This document shows, piece after piece, positions 14,195 to 23,350 of a stretch of 64,000 nucleotides of DNA. The DNA comes from Brevibacillus sp. (GTDB lineage: Bacteria > Bacillota > Bacilli > Brevibacillales > Brevibacillaceae). The stretch's first letter is position 1; every line of letters begins with the position of its first letter. The stretch covers positions 1-64,000 of the forward strand of contig JACDOF010000002.1 of assembly GCA_017656235.1 (NCBI GenBank), read 5' to 3'. Below the pieces are notes generated by a model that saw nothing but the letters and a program-made list of their open reading frames with translations, searched no databases and was not told the origin of the DNA. The translations under genes and the position numbers were made by a program.

Positions 14195-15825
14195 TGGAGA
14201 ATCTGAACCACCGACGGAAGATTACCATTATCGCTGCCGTAATGACGGCCATGCTGTTTGCCGCCTTGAACCAGACGATCGTCGGAACCGCCTTGCCGCG
14301 GATAATAGCTGAATTGGGCGGTATGGAGTATTTTAGCTGGGTATTTACCATCTTCATGCTCACTTCCAGCGTAACCGCGATTCTGGTCGGCAAGCTGTCG
14401 GACATCTACGGGCGCAAGCCGTTTATCCTGATCGGGATCGGTCTTTTTATCGTGGGGACGTTTCTCTGCGGTTTGGCCCAGACGATTATCCAGTTGATCA
14501 TTTACCGCGGCATCCAGGGGCTTGGCGGAGGCATGATCATGTCGACGGCGTTTGCTGCTGTGGGCGACCTGTTTTCGCCGCGGGAGCGGGGACGCTGGCA
14601 GGGATTGATGGGCGCTGTCTTCGGACTGGCCAGCGTGCTGGGGCCTGCACTGGGCGGTTACATTGTCGACAACGCTGATTGGCACTGGGTGTTCTGGGTG
14701 TTCCTGCCGTTTGGCGTCATCGCCATGATTCTGATCTGGACGCTCTTCCCGATGATGGAGCAGCGAGAGCGGGAGCCGGTTGACTACCTGGGCACGATCT
14801 TTTTGGCGCTGACGATGGTGCCGATGCTGCTGGCATTTTCCTTTGCCGGTACCAGGTACGCCTGGGGATCGGCGGAGATCGCCGGACTCTTCGGCGTGGC
14901 GCTGTTTGCGCTGATCCTGTTTATCGCGGTGGAGAGGCGCGCACAAAGTCCCATCCTGCCGCTTTCCCTGTTTGGCAACAGTGTGTTTAGCTTGTCCAAT
15001 CTGGTCAACTTCACCATGGGCGCTGGAATGTTCGGGGCGATCATGTACATGCCGTTTTTTGTGCAGGGGGTAATTGGCACTTCCGCTACCGGCTCGGGGT
15101 TTGTGATGATGCCGATGACGCTGAGCATGGTCGCAGCCAGTGCGATCAGCGGGCAGATGATCACAAAAACGGGCAGGTACAAAAAGCAGGCCCTTGCCGG
15201 ACTGTTGATCATGACCGCCGGAATGTTCGCTTTGACGATGATGGACACGCAGTCAACCAATCTGGTCGCCGTGGTCAATATGATTATTGTGGGTACCGGA
15301 CTGGGGATTGCCTTTCCAATTTTCACCCTGACGGTCCAAAACGCGGTGGAGCACAAACTGCTGGGTGTTGCGACCGCCTCTACGCAGCTCTTCCGTCAGC
15401 TTGGCGGGACGATCGGAGTTGCCGTGATGGGCACTGTGATGGGGCAGCGCATGAGTGCAGAAATGAGCAGGCGCATGAGCGAGGCCGGTTTCGACATGGG
15501 AGCGGCACTCGACCCAGGCACCGCCGGCGGGCTGGCCGAACTGCAGGATCCCCAGATTTTGATGGACCCCGCGAAGCTGGAGCAAATCCGCAGTGCGCTG
15601 TCTGAGCCAATGCAGGAACTGTTCAACCAGCTTGTCGTGATGCTGCGGGAAGCATTGGGAGCTTCGCTGTCCACCGTTTTCCTATTGGGGGCGCTGGTCA
15701 TCTGTTCTGCCTTTGTAATGACGCTGTTCTTGCGAGAGATCCCGCTCCGCACCTCCAATAAAGGGGCAGCCGAAAGTGATCCTGCTCTCGTTGACGCTGC
15801 TGCCCCACAACCGAACAGCCGGTAA
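14194..15825 (+). CDS. MFS multidrug exporter, DHA2 (EmrB/QacA) family
   Basis: About 543 residues with some 14 hydrophobic segments, the layout of the 14-helix drug:proton antiporters. Visible motifs: LNQTIVGTALPRI in helix 1 (motif D1), GKLSDIYGRKPF between helices 2 and 3 (motif A), and GLASVLGPALGGYIVD in helix 5 (motif C, marking antiporters). It would pump hydrophobic compounds out using the proton gradient. The ATG at 14194 overlaps the marR stop codon (TAATG). The linked MarR gene and operator suggest substrate-induced expression. Substrate cannot be told from the sequence. Confidence 0.93.
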   Translation: MENLNHRRKITIIAAVMTAMLFAALNQTIVGTALPRIIAELGGMEYFSWVFTIFMLTSSVTAILVGKLSDIYGRKPFILIGIGLFIVGTFLCGLAQTIIQLIIYRGIQGLGGGMIMSTAFAAVGDLFSPRERGRWQGLMGAVFGLASVLGPALGGYIVDNADWHWVFWVFLPFGVIAMILIWTLFPMMEQREREPVDYLGTIFLALTMVPMLLAFSFAGTRYAWGSAEIAGLFGVALFALILFIAVERRAQSPILPLSLFGNSVFSLSNLVNFTMGAGMFGAIMYMPFFVQGVIGTSATGSGFVMMPMTLSMVAASAISGQMITKTGRYKKQALAGLLIMTAGMFALTMMDTQSTNLVAVVNMIIVGTGLGIAFPIFTLTVQNAVEHKLLGVATASTQLFRQLGGTIGVAVMGTVMGQRMSAEMSRRMSEAGFDMGAALDPGTAGGLAELQDPQILMDPAKLEQIRSALSEPMQELFNQLVVMLREALGASLSTVFLLGALVICSAFVMTLFLREIPLRTSNKGAAESDPALVDAAAPQPNSR

Positions 15826-15830
15826 CAAAC

Positions 15831-15861
15831 AACAACGCCTCCGTACAGCGGGGGCGTTGTT
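15831..15861 (+). terminator. Hairpin after the DHA2 exporter
   Basis: AACAACGCC / GGCGTTGTT, a perfect nine-base stem six bases after the stop codon. There is no T-run, so its strength as an intrinsic terminator is doubtful. Confidence 0.5.
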
Positions 15862-15998
15862 CGTGGCGATAACGCCGCAAGGTCAGTTCTCCCTTTGGAT
15901 TTATAGATGCGAGTCTCGCAGCAAGCAGCGACAAAACCACATTCTGGAATGATAATTAAAATTGGGTAATCGGATATATTTAAATAAAAAGGAGCTGG

Positions 15999-16421
15999 TT
16001 GAAGGTGTACAACCCAAACCAAAAAATTACTACTTTTTTGATGTTCGATGGCAAGGCTGAAGAGGCAATGAATTTTTACCTCTCATTATTTGACCAATCA
16101 GAACTTATTCGTATTCAGCGTTATGAAGCGAACGAGGCTGGAGTTGAGGGGACGGTAAAACATGCCACATTTTCATTGAACGGACAATTGTTTATGTGTA
16201 TCGATAGCAGCGTGAAGCATGATTTTACATTTACTCCCGCCATATCCCTGTATGTAACCTGCAATACGGAAGAGGAGATAGATAAACTCTTTCATGCGTT
16301 ATCTCAGGATGGCACGATTTTTATGCCGTTAGAAGCTTATCCCTTCAGCGAAAAGTTTGCGTGGGTAGCTGATCGATTTGGTGTTTCATGGCAATTAAAC
16401 CTTGTAAAAAGCCAACGCTAA
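15999..16421 (+). CDS. VOC superfamily protein, PhnB/3-demethylubiquinone-methyltransferase-like
   Basis: About 140 residues with the PhnB-like fold of the glyoxalase/VOC superfamily: the start TTFLMFDGKAEEAMNFYLSLF, the central segment CNTEEEIDKLFHALSQDG, and the end VADRFGVSWQLN. Substrate unknown; many members of this subfamily are uncharacterised. The start is either TTG 15999 (GGAG four bases upstream) or GTG 16005 (ten bases); both fit poorly. The gene is clearly richer in A+T than its neighbours, which hints at a separate origin. It is a single gene ending in a long symmetrical terminator. Confidence 0.85.
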   Translation: MKVYNPNQKITTFLMFDGKAEEAMNFYLSLFDQSELIRIQRYEANEAGVEGTVKHATFSLNGQLFMCIDSSVKHDFTFTPAISLYVTCNTEEEIDKLFHALSQDGTIFMPLEAYPFSEKFAWVADRFGVSWQLNLVKSQR

Positions 16422-16429
16422 CTTCGTAA

Positions 16430-16490
16430 GGGACAATACAAAAAAGCGGAGAGGCCACCGAAATGGTTCTCCGCTTTTTTGTATTGTCCC
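16430..16490. terminator. Long bidirectional terminator between the VOC gene and mtnD
   Basis: A perfect 23-base inverted repeat: GGGACAATACAAAAAAGCGG plus AGA on the left and its complement on the right, around a 15-base loop. With A-tracts and T-tracts in both arms it can end transcription from the VOC gene (plus) and from mtnD (minus). Confidence 0.9.
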
Positions 16491-16509
16491 CGTAGACGTG
16501 AATGTCGCT

Positions 16510-17043
16510 TTAAGCCTGCGCGGTCGGCTCCTCGTAGATCGCCTGCCAGCCGGCCGGGGTGATAAACAACCGGATCGCCTTGATCTTGCGGTCGTCCATC
16601 AGTGTGAAGTAGTGGCGGAAGTAGGCAGGCACGGAGATCAGGTCACCAGGCTCCAACTCCACATCGAAGTAACGGCCATCTTTTCCTTTGATGGCAAAGA
16701 TGCCATGGCCGTCGACGCAGAAACGAACCTCGTCGTCGGTATGATGGTGCTCGTCTTTAAACTTCACCAGCAGTTCGTCCAGATTCGGCGTCTGGTCGGA
16801 GAGCATCACCAGATCGGCGGTGGTGTAACCGCGGCGCTGGCTGATGTCGTCAATCTCTTTGCGGAAAGCTTCCACGATTTGGTTTTTCTCTTCCTCGGAG
16901 AGATCGTAATCATTGCGCAGACGGTCGTTCAGTCGATCCACTCCCCAGTGTTCGTAGATGATTTCCTGACTGTCGAGAAACTCCTGAACGGCCTCTCTTC
17001 CGGTAATGTACTCGTTGGTGTCGTGAAAACGTACTTTTGCCAT
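16510..17043 (-). CDS. mtnD: Acireductone dioxygenase
   Basis: Methionine-salvage dioxygenase: it splits acireductone to the keto acid of methionine (4-methylthio-2-oxobutanoate) and formate when Fe is bound; a Ni form gives another product. A cupin of 177 residues with the metal ligands in DEHHHTDDEVRFCVDG (HxH and E, residues near 90-100) and the last histidine in RHYFTL. The ATG at 17043 has AAAGGAGGAAGATCAC in front. It is the last gene of mtnW-X-B-D on the minus strand and lies against a bidirectional terminator. Confidence 0.95.
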   Translation of the reverse strand: MAKVRFHDTNEYITGREAVQEFLDSQEIIYEHWGVDRLNDRLRNDYDLSEEEKNQIVEAFRKEIDDISQRRGYTTADLVMLSDQTPNLDELLVKFKDEHHHTDDEVRFCVDGHGIFAIKGKDGRYFDVELEPGDLISVPAYFRHYFTLMDDRKIKAIRLFITPAGWQAIYEEPTAQA

Positions 17044-17073
17044 GTGATCTTCCTCCTTTAACATGAACATGTA

Positions 17074-17718
17074 TTATTCTGATACCGCGACATGGCGCAG
17101 CTGCAGCCAGCGCAGGTGATACTCAAACAAAAACTCGAAAGATTCCAGGTGCCGCTTTGCCTCGAAGTCATTGCCGCCCCAGGCGTAAATCCCGTGGTTG
17201 CGGATCAGCACGCCGGGCACGTCCGGGCTGATCACCTCTTCGATGGCCGCCGCCAGTTTCGGAATGTCGGCAAAGTTCTCAACAATCGGAACAGAAATGC
17301 GGGCGTTTTCCTCCCAAATCCCCAGTCCCTTGATCAGCTCCTGCCCCTGAATGGAGAAGGCCCCCTGGTTGAAGTACAGCTCCGACACCAGATTGTTGGC
17401 TACGGTGTGGACGTGAAAGCAGGCGCCGGCAGTGGGAATCTTCTTGTAAACCACCGCGTGAATCATCGTCTCCGCTGAAGGTTTTAGCGACGTCTCTTCC
17501 ACCGGGCGTGAGTCCTGGTCCACGATCAGGTAATCCTCCGCAGAGAGCTTGGTCTTGTCTTTGCCGCTGGCGGTAACTGCGAAATGCAGCGGATCGTCGG
17601 TCAGCTTGATCGACAGATTGCCGCTGGTGCCGGGAAACCAGTCCCGGCGGGCAAAGGTCAGTTTCACTTCGTCCAATCGGCGAAACGCGTCCATGCGTTG
17701 TTCCAACGTGCTCGTCAT
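17074..17718 (-). CDS. mtnB: Methylthioribulose-1-phosphate dehydratase
   Basis: Class II aldolase-fold zinc enzyme of 214 residues that dehydrates 5-methylthioribulose 1-phosphate to the diketo compound. Zinc ligands are seen in CFHVHTVANN (two histidines, near residue 105) and the later histidine in LIRNHGIYAWG; SGKDKTKLSAEDYL is typical near the N-terminus. It overlaps mtnX by four bases (ATGA), so the two are translationally coupled, and lies 30 bases before mtnD. Confidence 0.95.
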   Translation of the reverse strand: MTSTLEQRMDAFRRLDEVKLTFARRDWFPGTSGNLSIKLTDDPLHFAVTASGKDKTKLSAEDYLIVDQDSRPVEETSLKPSAETMIHAVVYKKIPTAGACFHVHTVANNLVSELYFNQGAFSIQGQELIKGLGIWEENARISVPIVENFADIPKLAAAIEEVISPDVPGVLIRNHGIYAWGGNDFEAKRHLESFEFLFEYHLRWLQLRHVAVSE

Positions 17719-18392
17719 GATGTGATCCCTTCCTGTTCCGCTATCAAAGTACCCAGTGTATCGATGACGTCATAAAACGTTTCAAACGGGCGGTAGCGCA
17801 AACCCAGTTTTTCGCATTTTTGGGCCAAAAAAGAGCGCGCAATGACGAAGTCGGCAATCTTGGCCCCGGCCAGGTCGGTAATGCTGTCGCCGATCACGAC
17901 CCGGAAGCAGCGTTCCGGATCGTAGCGCCGGATAATCGACGTCTTGCACATGCCGCAGTCGTTGTCGCAATGTTCGTCACACCGGTGCGGCCAGGTGATG
18001 GTAATCGTCTCCCCGGAAAAGTCACTGCCGTTGCAGTAGATCGGGGCTTTCAACTGAAACGGGGCGAGAATGGGCTCAACAAAGAAGTCGATTCCGCCGC
18101 TGGTGATCAACAGTTCCAGCGATTTCTCCTCGCAGAAGCGGACAAACTGGGCAAAACCGGGACGGATCGCGGCTTCACTGACAATGTAGTCCACGATCTC
18201 CTGCTTTTGTGCGGAAGGCAGCAGGGCAAACAGTTTGCCGACCCCTTCCCGCACGCTGATCTCTTGCCCGAGGATTTGCCTGGTCAGCTCTTCCCACTCC
18301 GGCGGCGCAAACCGGCGCATGATGGACACAATGTTGTCCTTCTCCGTGATGGTGCCGTCAAAGTCGCAAAAGAGTACCAGCTGTTTGCTCAT
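17715..18392 (-). CDS. mtnX: 2-hydroxy-3-keto-5-methylthiopentenyl-1-phosphate phosphatase
   Basis: HAD-family phosphatase of 225 residues that removes phosphate from the enol product of MtnW and yields acireductone. The nucleophile motif LFCDFDGTITEKDN lies at residues 6-19, the second motif in LLITSGGIDFF and the third in VVIGDSITDLAGA. A zinc-like cluster of cysteines and histidines is seen in RCDEHCDNDCGMCK. The ATG at 18392 overlaps the mtnW stop (ATGA), which fixes the start. Using MtnW plus MtnX in place of the single enzyme MtnC is the Bacillus variant of the pathway. Confidence 0.95.
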   Translation of the reverse strand: MSKQLVLFCDFDGTITEKDNIVSIMRRFAPPEWEELTRQILGQEISVREGVGKLFALLPSAQKQEIVDYIVSEAAIRPGFAQFVRFCEEKSLELLITSGGIDFFVEPILAPFQLKAPIYCNGSDFSGETITITWPHRCDEHCDNDCGMCKTSIIRRYDPERCFRVVIGDSITDLAGAKIADFVIARSFLAQKCEKLGLRYRPFETFYDVIDTLGTLIAEQEGITS

Positions 18393-19603
18393 TTGCCGCC
18401 ACCCCACTTGGCCAGAGCTGCCGCCAGCGGCTCCGAGGCTTCGGCTGCGGCTTCCAGGGGCTGCCCGTTGACGACGGCATCGATTGCGGCCCGGAAGGCG
18501 TGTGCACCCGCAGCTGCTCCGCCGGGATGACCGTGAATGCCGCCGCCCGCGTTTACAACCTGTTCATGCCCGAAGTCGGCGTACAACTGCGGCACCAGCC
18601 CAGGATGAATACCCGCCGAAGGAACCGGGAAGGCCGGCTTGACGGGCTGTGCTGCATCCGTCAGATTGGCCGCTACGTCCAGCGCTTCCCGTTTGTCCAG
18701 GGCAACACTGCCGTAGGGCGACGGGAACAGCACCAGATCGGCTCCGGCCAGCCGCATCAGCTTGCCCAGGAGAAGCGGAGTCGCAATGCCGTATTCGGGA
18801 GACGGGTAAAACGCCCCGGCCAGTGCCGGATGGGCCATGATCGGTACACGGACGTCGGGATCTGCGGCGAGTCGATGCAGGGCGTCAAAGCCATAAGCCA
18901 GAACGTTGAACAGCAGGCATTGAGCCCCGGCTTCCACAGCCCGTTTGGCGCGTTCGTTCAATTGGTGGATCGGCCCCGTCAGATTGGCCGCGTACAGTAC
19001 CGGTTTGCCAGTCTGTTCGGCCACCTCTGCGGCAATGGCACGGAATGCCTTGATCCGCTCCAGAAACGGAGCCTTGTCATCGGCAAAGAAAATCTCGTCG
19101 TCCTTGACCAGGTCGACACCGCCTTCTGCCTGCGCCCGGAATTGTGTTTGCAGCTCATCAAAAGGCAGTCCCAGGCAGGATTTGAAGATGCTCATCAGCA
19201 GCGGACGGTCGTGCACGCCAAGGATTTGGCGCAATCCGCCGATGCCGAAACGCGGTCCGGGAAAGTGGCGGACAAACGATTCGGGCAGCGTGATGTCGAG
19301 CAGCTTGATCTTGCCGTCCATGGACAGCTTGCCGAACACGCCGGTCAAAAGCGAGGGAATGTCAGGCGTAAAGTTGCCCGTCGGATAGCCAATCGTGATG
19401 GTTCCCCGCTCTTGTCCATCCGGCAGCTTCTCCAGCACTTCGACGGCGATTGCTTCGCCCAGATAGGGCCTTAGTTCCGCCTGTTTGGCCGCAGGGAGGT
19501 CTGTCCACGAGCCAACCGTCATGCCGACGGCGATTGCTTCCGCCTTTTTGTTCAGGTCTTTTGCTTGCGTCAGATAGGTGACGAGTATACGCTCTTCGCT
19601 CAC
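18389..19603 (-). CDS. mtnW: 2,3-diketo-5-methylthiopentyl-1-phosphate enolase (RuBisCO-like)
   Basis: RuBisCO-like enolase of 404 residues. It tautomerises the diketo phosphate and does not fix CO2. The segment GGVDLVKDDEIFFADDKAPF contains the lysine and acidic metal ligands that match the activated site of RuBisCO. The late segment NAGGGIHGHPGG binds the phosphate. The start is GTG at 19603, with AAGGAGG ten bases upstream. It is the first gene of the minus-strand operon, behind a SAM-I riboswitch and sigma-A promoter, so the operon should be on only when S-adenosylmethionine is scarce. Confidence 0.96.
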   Translation of the reverse strand: MSEERILVTYLTQAKDLNKKAEAIAVGMTVGSWTDLPAAKQAELRPYLGEAIAVEVLEKLPDGQERGTITIGYPTGNFTPDIPSLLTGVFGKLSMDGKIKLLDITLPESFVRHFPGPRFGIGGLRQILGVHDRPLLMSIFKSCLGLPFDELQTQFRAQAEGGVDLVKDDEIFFADDKAPFLERIKAFRAIAAEVAEQTGKPVLYAANLTGPIHQLNERAKRAVEAGAQCLLFNVLAYGFDALHRLAADPDVRVPIMAHPALAGAFYPSPEYGIATPLLLGKLMRLAGADLVLFPSPYGSVALDKREALDVAANLTDAAQPVKPAFPVPSAGIHPGLVPQLYADFGHEQVVNAGGGIHGHPGGAAAGAHAFRAAIDAVVNGQPLEAAAEASEPLAAALAKWGGGK

Positions 19604-19632
19604 GTGCGGTAAGCCTCCTTAGCACTAGTAAG

Positions 19633-19804
19633 AAAAAAACCTCCTTCGCGAAGGAGGAGGCAGTCGTACTGGAAATCTCCTCTCATCTTTCAGGGCCGTC
19701 ACACAGCACCTGCAGGATTTAGCACCGTCTCGCGTCTCACGTTGCAGCCGCGTCGGTTGCCGGGCTTCATCGGGCCAGTCCCTCTGCCTTCTCTCGATAA
19801 GAGT
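19633..19804 (-). ncRNA. SAM-I riboswitch (S-box) of mtnWXBD
   Basis: On the minus strand the aptamer shows P1 CTCTTATC / GATGAGAG, the conserved AGAGGGACTGGCCCGATGAA and GGTGCTAAATCCTGCAG, then the expression platform with terminator CCTCCTTCGCGAAGGAGG and a T-run (19657-19633). SAM binding should favour the terminator and stop transcription before mtnW. Confidence 0.97.
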
Positions 19805-19855
19805 GTGTGCCTATGCAGTTGTACGAGCCGAATTGCACGGCTGGTTAATACTCAC

Positions 19856-19884
19856 ATCATAAGTCCTTTTCCTTCTGCCGTCAA
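19856..19884 (-). promoter_or_regulatory. Sigma-A promoter of mtnWXBD
   Basis: Minus strand: TTGACG (19884-19879), a 17-base spacer, TATGAT (19861-19856). The riboswitch starts about 50 bases downstream. Confidence 0.8.
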
Positions 19885-19973
19885 CCCGTGCAGCGCCTTT
19901 CGGTGTGCAGGTGAACGGGACGGATGAGTCTGCAAAGACCAACCTGACAGCCGCTTCTGCCAGACAAAAGCGA

Positions 19974-20002
19974 TTGACACTGTGAACGAGACTGTGTAAG
20001 AT
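19974..20002 (+). promoter_or_regulatory. Sigma-A promoter of mtnKA
   Basis: TTGACA (19974-19979), 17 bases, TAAGAT (19997-20002). The SAM-I aptamer starts about 50 bases downstream, mirroring the divergent operon. Confidence 0.85.
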
Positions 20003-20054
20003 TAAAGCCATATATTTGCTGTTAACTGATGCCACAAAACTGAACAACAAGGAT

Positions 20055-20233
20055 TCCTTATCCAGAGACGGTGGAGGGACTGGCCCGATGAAACCCAGCA
20101 ACCGACATGCTCTTTGAGCATGCACGGTGCTAATTCCTGCAGAAGCGAAGAATTCTGGAAGATAAGGGGGAGAAGATACAGCGTAATGCGTGCGTACAAC
20201 CTCTTTTCTCCGGAAAAGAGGTTTTTCTTTTTC
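20055..20233 (+). ncRNA. SAM-I riboswitch (S-box) of mtnKA
   Basis: P1 CCTTATCC / GATAAGG closes the aptamer (about 20055-20168), with GGAGGGACTGGCCCGATGAA and CGGTGCTAATTCCTGCAG inside. The terminator CCTCTTTTC TCC GGAAAAGAGG (20200-20221) and T-run follow. It is the second S-box here, pointing the other way. Confidence 0.97.
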
Positions 20234-20270
20234 GGACTTCGGTTACCAAAAACGAAAGGGGAAGAAGAAG

Positions 20271-21493
20271 ATGGCCTATCGCGCCTTAACGGAACAAGAA
20301 GCAGTTGAATACGTCCGCACCCTGCCCGGGCTGTTCACGCCGGACGCAAAGCTGACCAGCAAAGAAATCGGAGATGGCAACCTCAATCTGGTTTTTCATA
20401 TTCGTGACGAAGAGAGCGGAAAACGTGTTATTGTAAAACAAGCACTTCCGTACGCACGCGTCGTCGGAGAGTCCTGGCCGCTCACCCTTGACCGTGCCCG
20501 CATTGAGAGCGAAGCGCTGAAAATCCAGCACAAATACGTTCCCGATTTGGTGCCGGAAGTCTACCATTACGACGCTGAGCTGGCATTGACCGTGATGGAG
20601 GATTTAAGTGATCACGTCATCATGCGCAAAGGATTGATTGAGGGAAATCGCTATCCCCTGTTTGCCAAGCATATTGGCCGCTTTCTGGCCCATACCTTGT
20701 TCTTTACGTCCGATTTGGGTGCGCACCCGTATGAGAAAAAAGCGCTGCTTGGCAAGTTTATCAATCCCGAATTGTGCAAGATTACGGAAGATTTGGTGTT
20801 TACCGATCCTTACGAAGATGCTGAAACGAACAATTTCAATCCCCTGCTGCGCGAAGACGTGGAAAAGATTTGGCGCAACCTCCCCTTGAAGCGGGAAATC
20901 GCTCATCTCAAGTTCGGTTTTCTGACTCGGGCGGAAGCGCTGCTGCACGGCGACCTGCACACGGGAAGCATTTTTGTCACGGAACAAAGCACCAAAGTGA
21001 TTGACCCGGAGTTTGCCTACTATGGTCCGATGGGGTTTGACATCGGGGCGGTGATCGCCAACCTGCTGCTCAACTACGCCGGGCAGCACGGCCTGCAGCC
21101 GGATGCCGAAGAGCGGGCCCGTTATCGCGAGTATCTGCTGGAGACAGTGGAAAAAGTCTGGACCGAATTCGTGTCGGAGTTTGTCAGACTGTGGCACCAG
21201 AAGGTAAAAGAGCGCAGCGCCAATGTGGAAGGATTCTGGCAGGACTATGTGGAGAACCTGCTGCAGGACTCGGCCGGGTATGCGGGGTGCAAAATCCTGC
21301 GCCGCGTGATCGGTCTGGCGGGTGTCGCCGATTTGAACACGATCGCCGACGAACGGGTTCGAGCCGAGGCTGAACGACTGGCGCTGGCTATCGGTCAGGC
21401 CCTGATCCTGCAGAGAAGAACAATCAGGGAAGGCGCGGATCTGACCGCATTGGTACAGGAAGTTGCGAATACCTACTACCAGGAGGCAGCAGT

Positions 21494-21497
<4 letters not shown>
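20271..21497 (+). CDS. mtnK: 5-methylthioribose kinase
   Basis: Phosphorylates 5-methylthioribose, the product of methylthioadenosine nucleosidase action, with ATP. The protein kinase-like fold shows the catalytic loop [13 protein letters not shown] (near residue 225) and the metal-binding segment [18 protein letters not shown]. The ATG at 20271 gives 408 residues and follows GAAAGGGGAAG just after the riboswitch terminator; upstream in-frame codons fall in the riboswitch. It overlaps mtnA by four bases. Control by SAM through the S-box is expected. Confidence 0.95.
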
Positions 21498-22534
<1,037 letters not shown>

Positions 22535-22568
22535 ATAAAGAATGGCAGTAAAAGCCGCAATATAAGGA

Positions 22569-22616
22569 AACAAGCATCCTGTACCGCCTTCAAAGGCGGG
22601 TCAGGGTGCTTGTTTT
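22569..22616 (+). terminator. Terminator of mtnKA
   Basis: Outer stem AACAAGCA.CCTG / CAGG.TGCTTGTT with an inner hairpin CCGCCTT CAA AGGCGG, followed by TTTTTGCTTTG. Confidence 0.85.
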
Positions 22617-22731
22617 TGCTTTGATTTTTGCCGGTACATCATGGGGGAGTTTCTAATCTTTCATCTTGCTGGTGACCCGTGGTTATGCTAGTGTTCAGGA
22701 AACAATATGATGGGAGAGGGGAAGAGACTGC

Positions 22732-23295
22732 ATGTACGAGATACGTTTGTCTGCACAAGCCATGCTGCGAATGCTGCAAATGGAGGATGCCGCACCGCTG
22801 TTTGCACTGGTTGACGCCAATCGCCTCCACTTGCGGCAATGGATGCCCTGGGTGGATCACACCAAGTCGGTGGCTGACACGGAATCGTTTATCTCCTCCG
22901 CTGTTGCCCAGCACGAACAGAATCAGGGACTAACCTACGGCATTCGGTATCAGGGAAGGCTGGTCGGGATCATCTCGGTGCACGGCATCGATTGGACCAA
23001 CCGCAATACAACGATCGGCTATTGGCTCTCTGCCGACGTGCAGGGGAAAGGACTGATGACCCTTGCCGTAACGGCCTACCTGGACCACCTGGTGTTCGGG
23101 GAGTGGGGATTGAACCGGGCGCAGATCAACGCTGCCGTGGAAAACAAACGAAGCAGGGCAATTCCGGAGCGGCTGGGTTTTCAGTTGGAAGGCATTTTGC
23201 GCCAGGCCCAGTGTCTGCATGATTGCTACGTTGACCTTGCCGTGTACGGCATGGTGGCAGCCGATTGGAAAAAGCGTGTGAAAAATCTCAATTGA
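22732..23295 (+). CDS. GNAT N-acetyltransferase, RimJ/RimL (ribosomal-protein-serine) type
   Basis: 187 residues with the GNAT fold: the start MLRMLQMEDAAPLFALVDANRLHLRQWMPW typed as the RimL/YdaF branch, the acetyl-CoA loop segment IGYWLSADVQGKGLMT (Q-x-x-G-K-G), and AAVENKRSRAIPERLGFQLEG near the end. It probably acetylates an N-terminal amino group or a small amine; the target is not known. GGGAGAGGGGAAGAG precedes the ATG. It lies after the mtnA terminator, and the promoter of the next operon overlaps its stop. Confidence 0.9.
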   Translation: MYEIRLSAQAMLRMLQMEDAAPLFALVDANRLHLRQWMPWVDHTKSVADTESFISSAVAQHEQNQGLTYGIRYQGRLVGIISVHGIDWTNRNTTIGYWLSADVQGKGLMTLAVTAYLDHLVFGEWGLNRAQINAAVENKRSRAIPERLGFQLEGILRQAQCLHDCYVDLAVYGMVAADWKKRVKNLN

Positions 23296-23320
23296 CAACA
23301 AAATTTTCCTCTACTACCAT
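23292..23320 (+). promoter_or_regulatory. Sigma-A promoter of the bmrCD-like operon
   Basis: TTGACA (23292-23297, overlapping the acetyltransferase stop codon), 17 bases, TACCAT (23315-23320). The leader to the ATG at 23351 is only about 25 bases, so there is no room for a BmrB-type attenuator peptide. Confidence 0.7.
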
Positions 23321-23350
23321 GAAGGGAGTCTGGAGGAGGAGCGATTACAC

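Noticed and set aside
18389-19603. True RuBisCO large subunit
   Set aside because: Length 404, operon context and lack of loop-6 features mark it as the MtnW enolase.
23296-23350. BmrB-type leader peptide before bmrC
   Set aside because: Only about 25 bases of leader remain between the -10 and the ATG.
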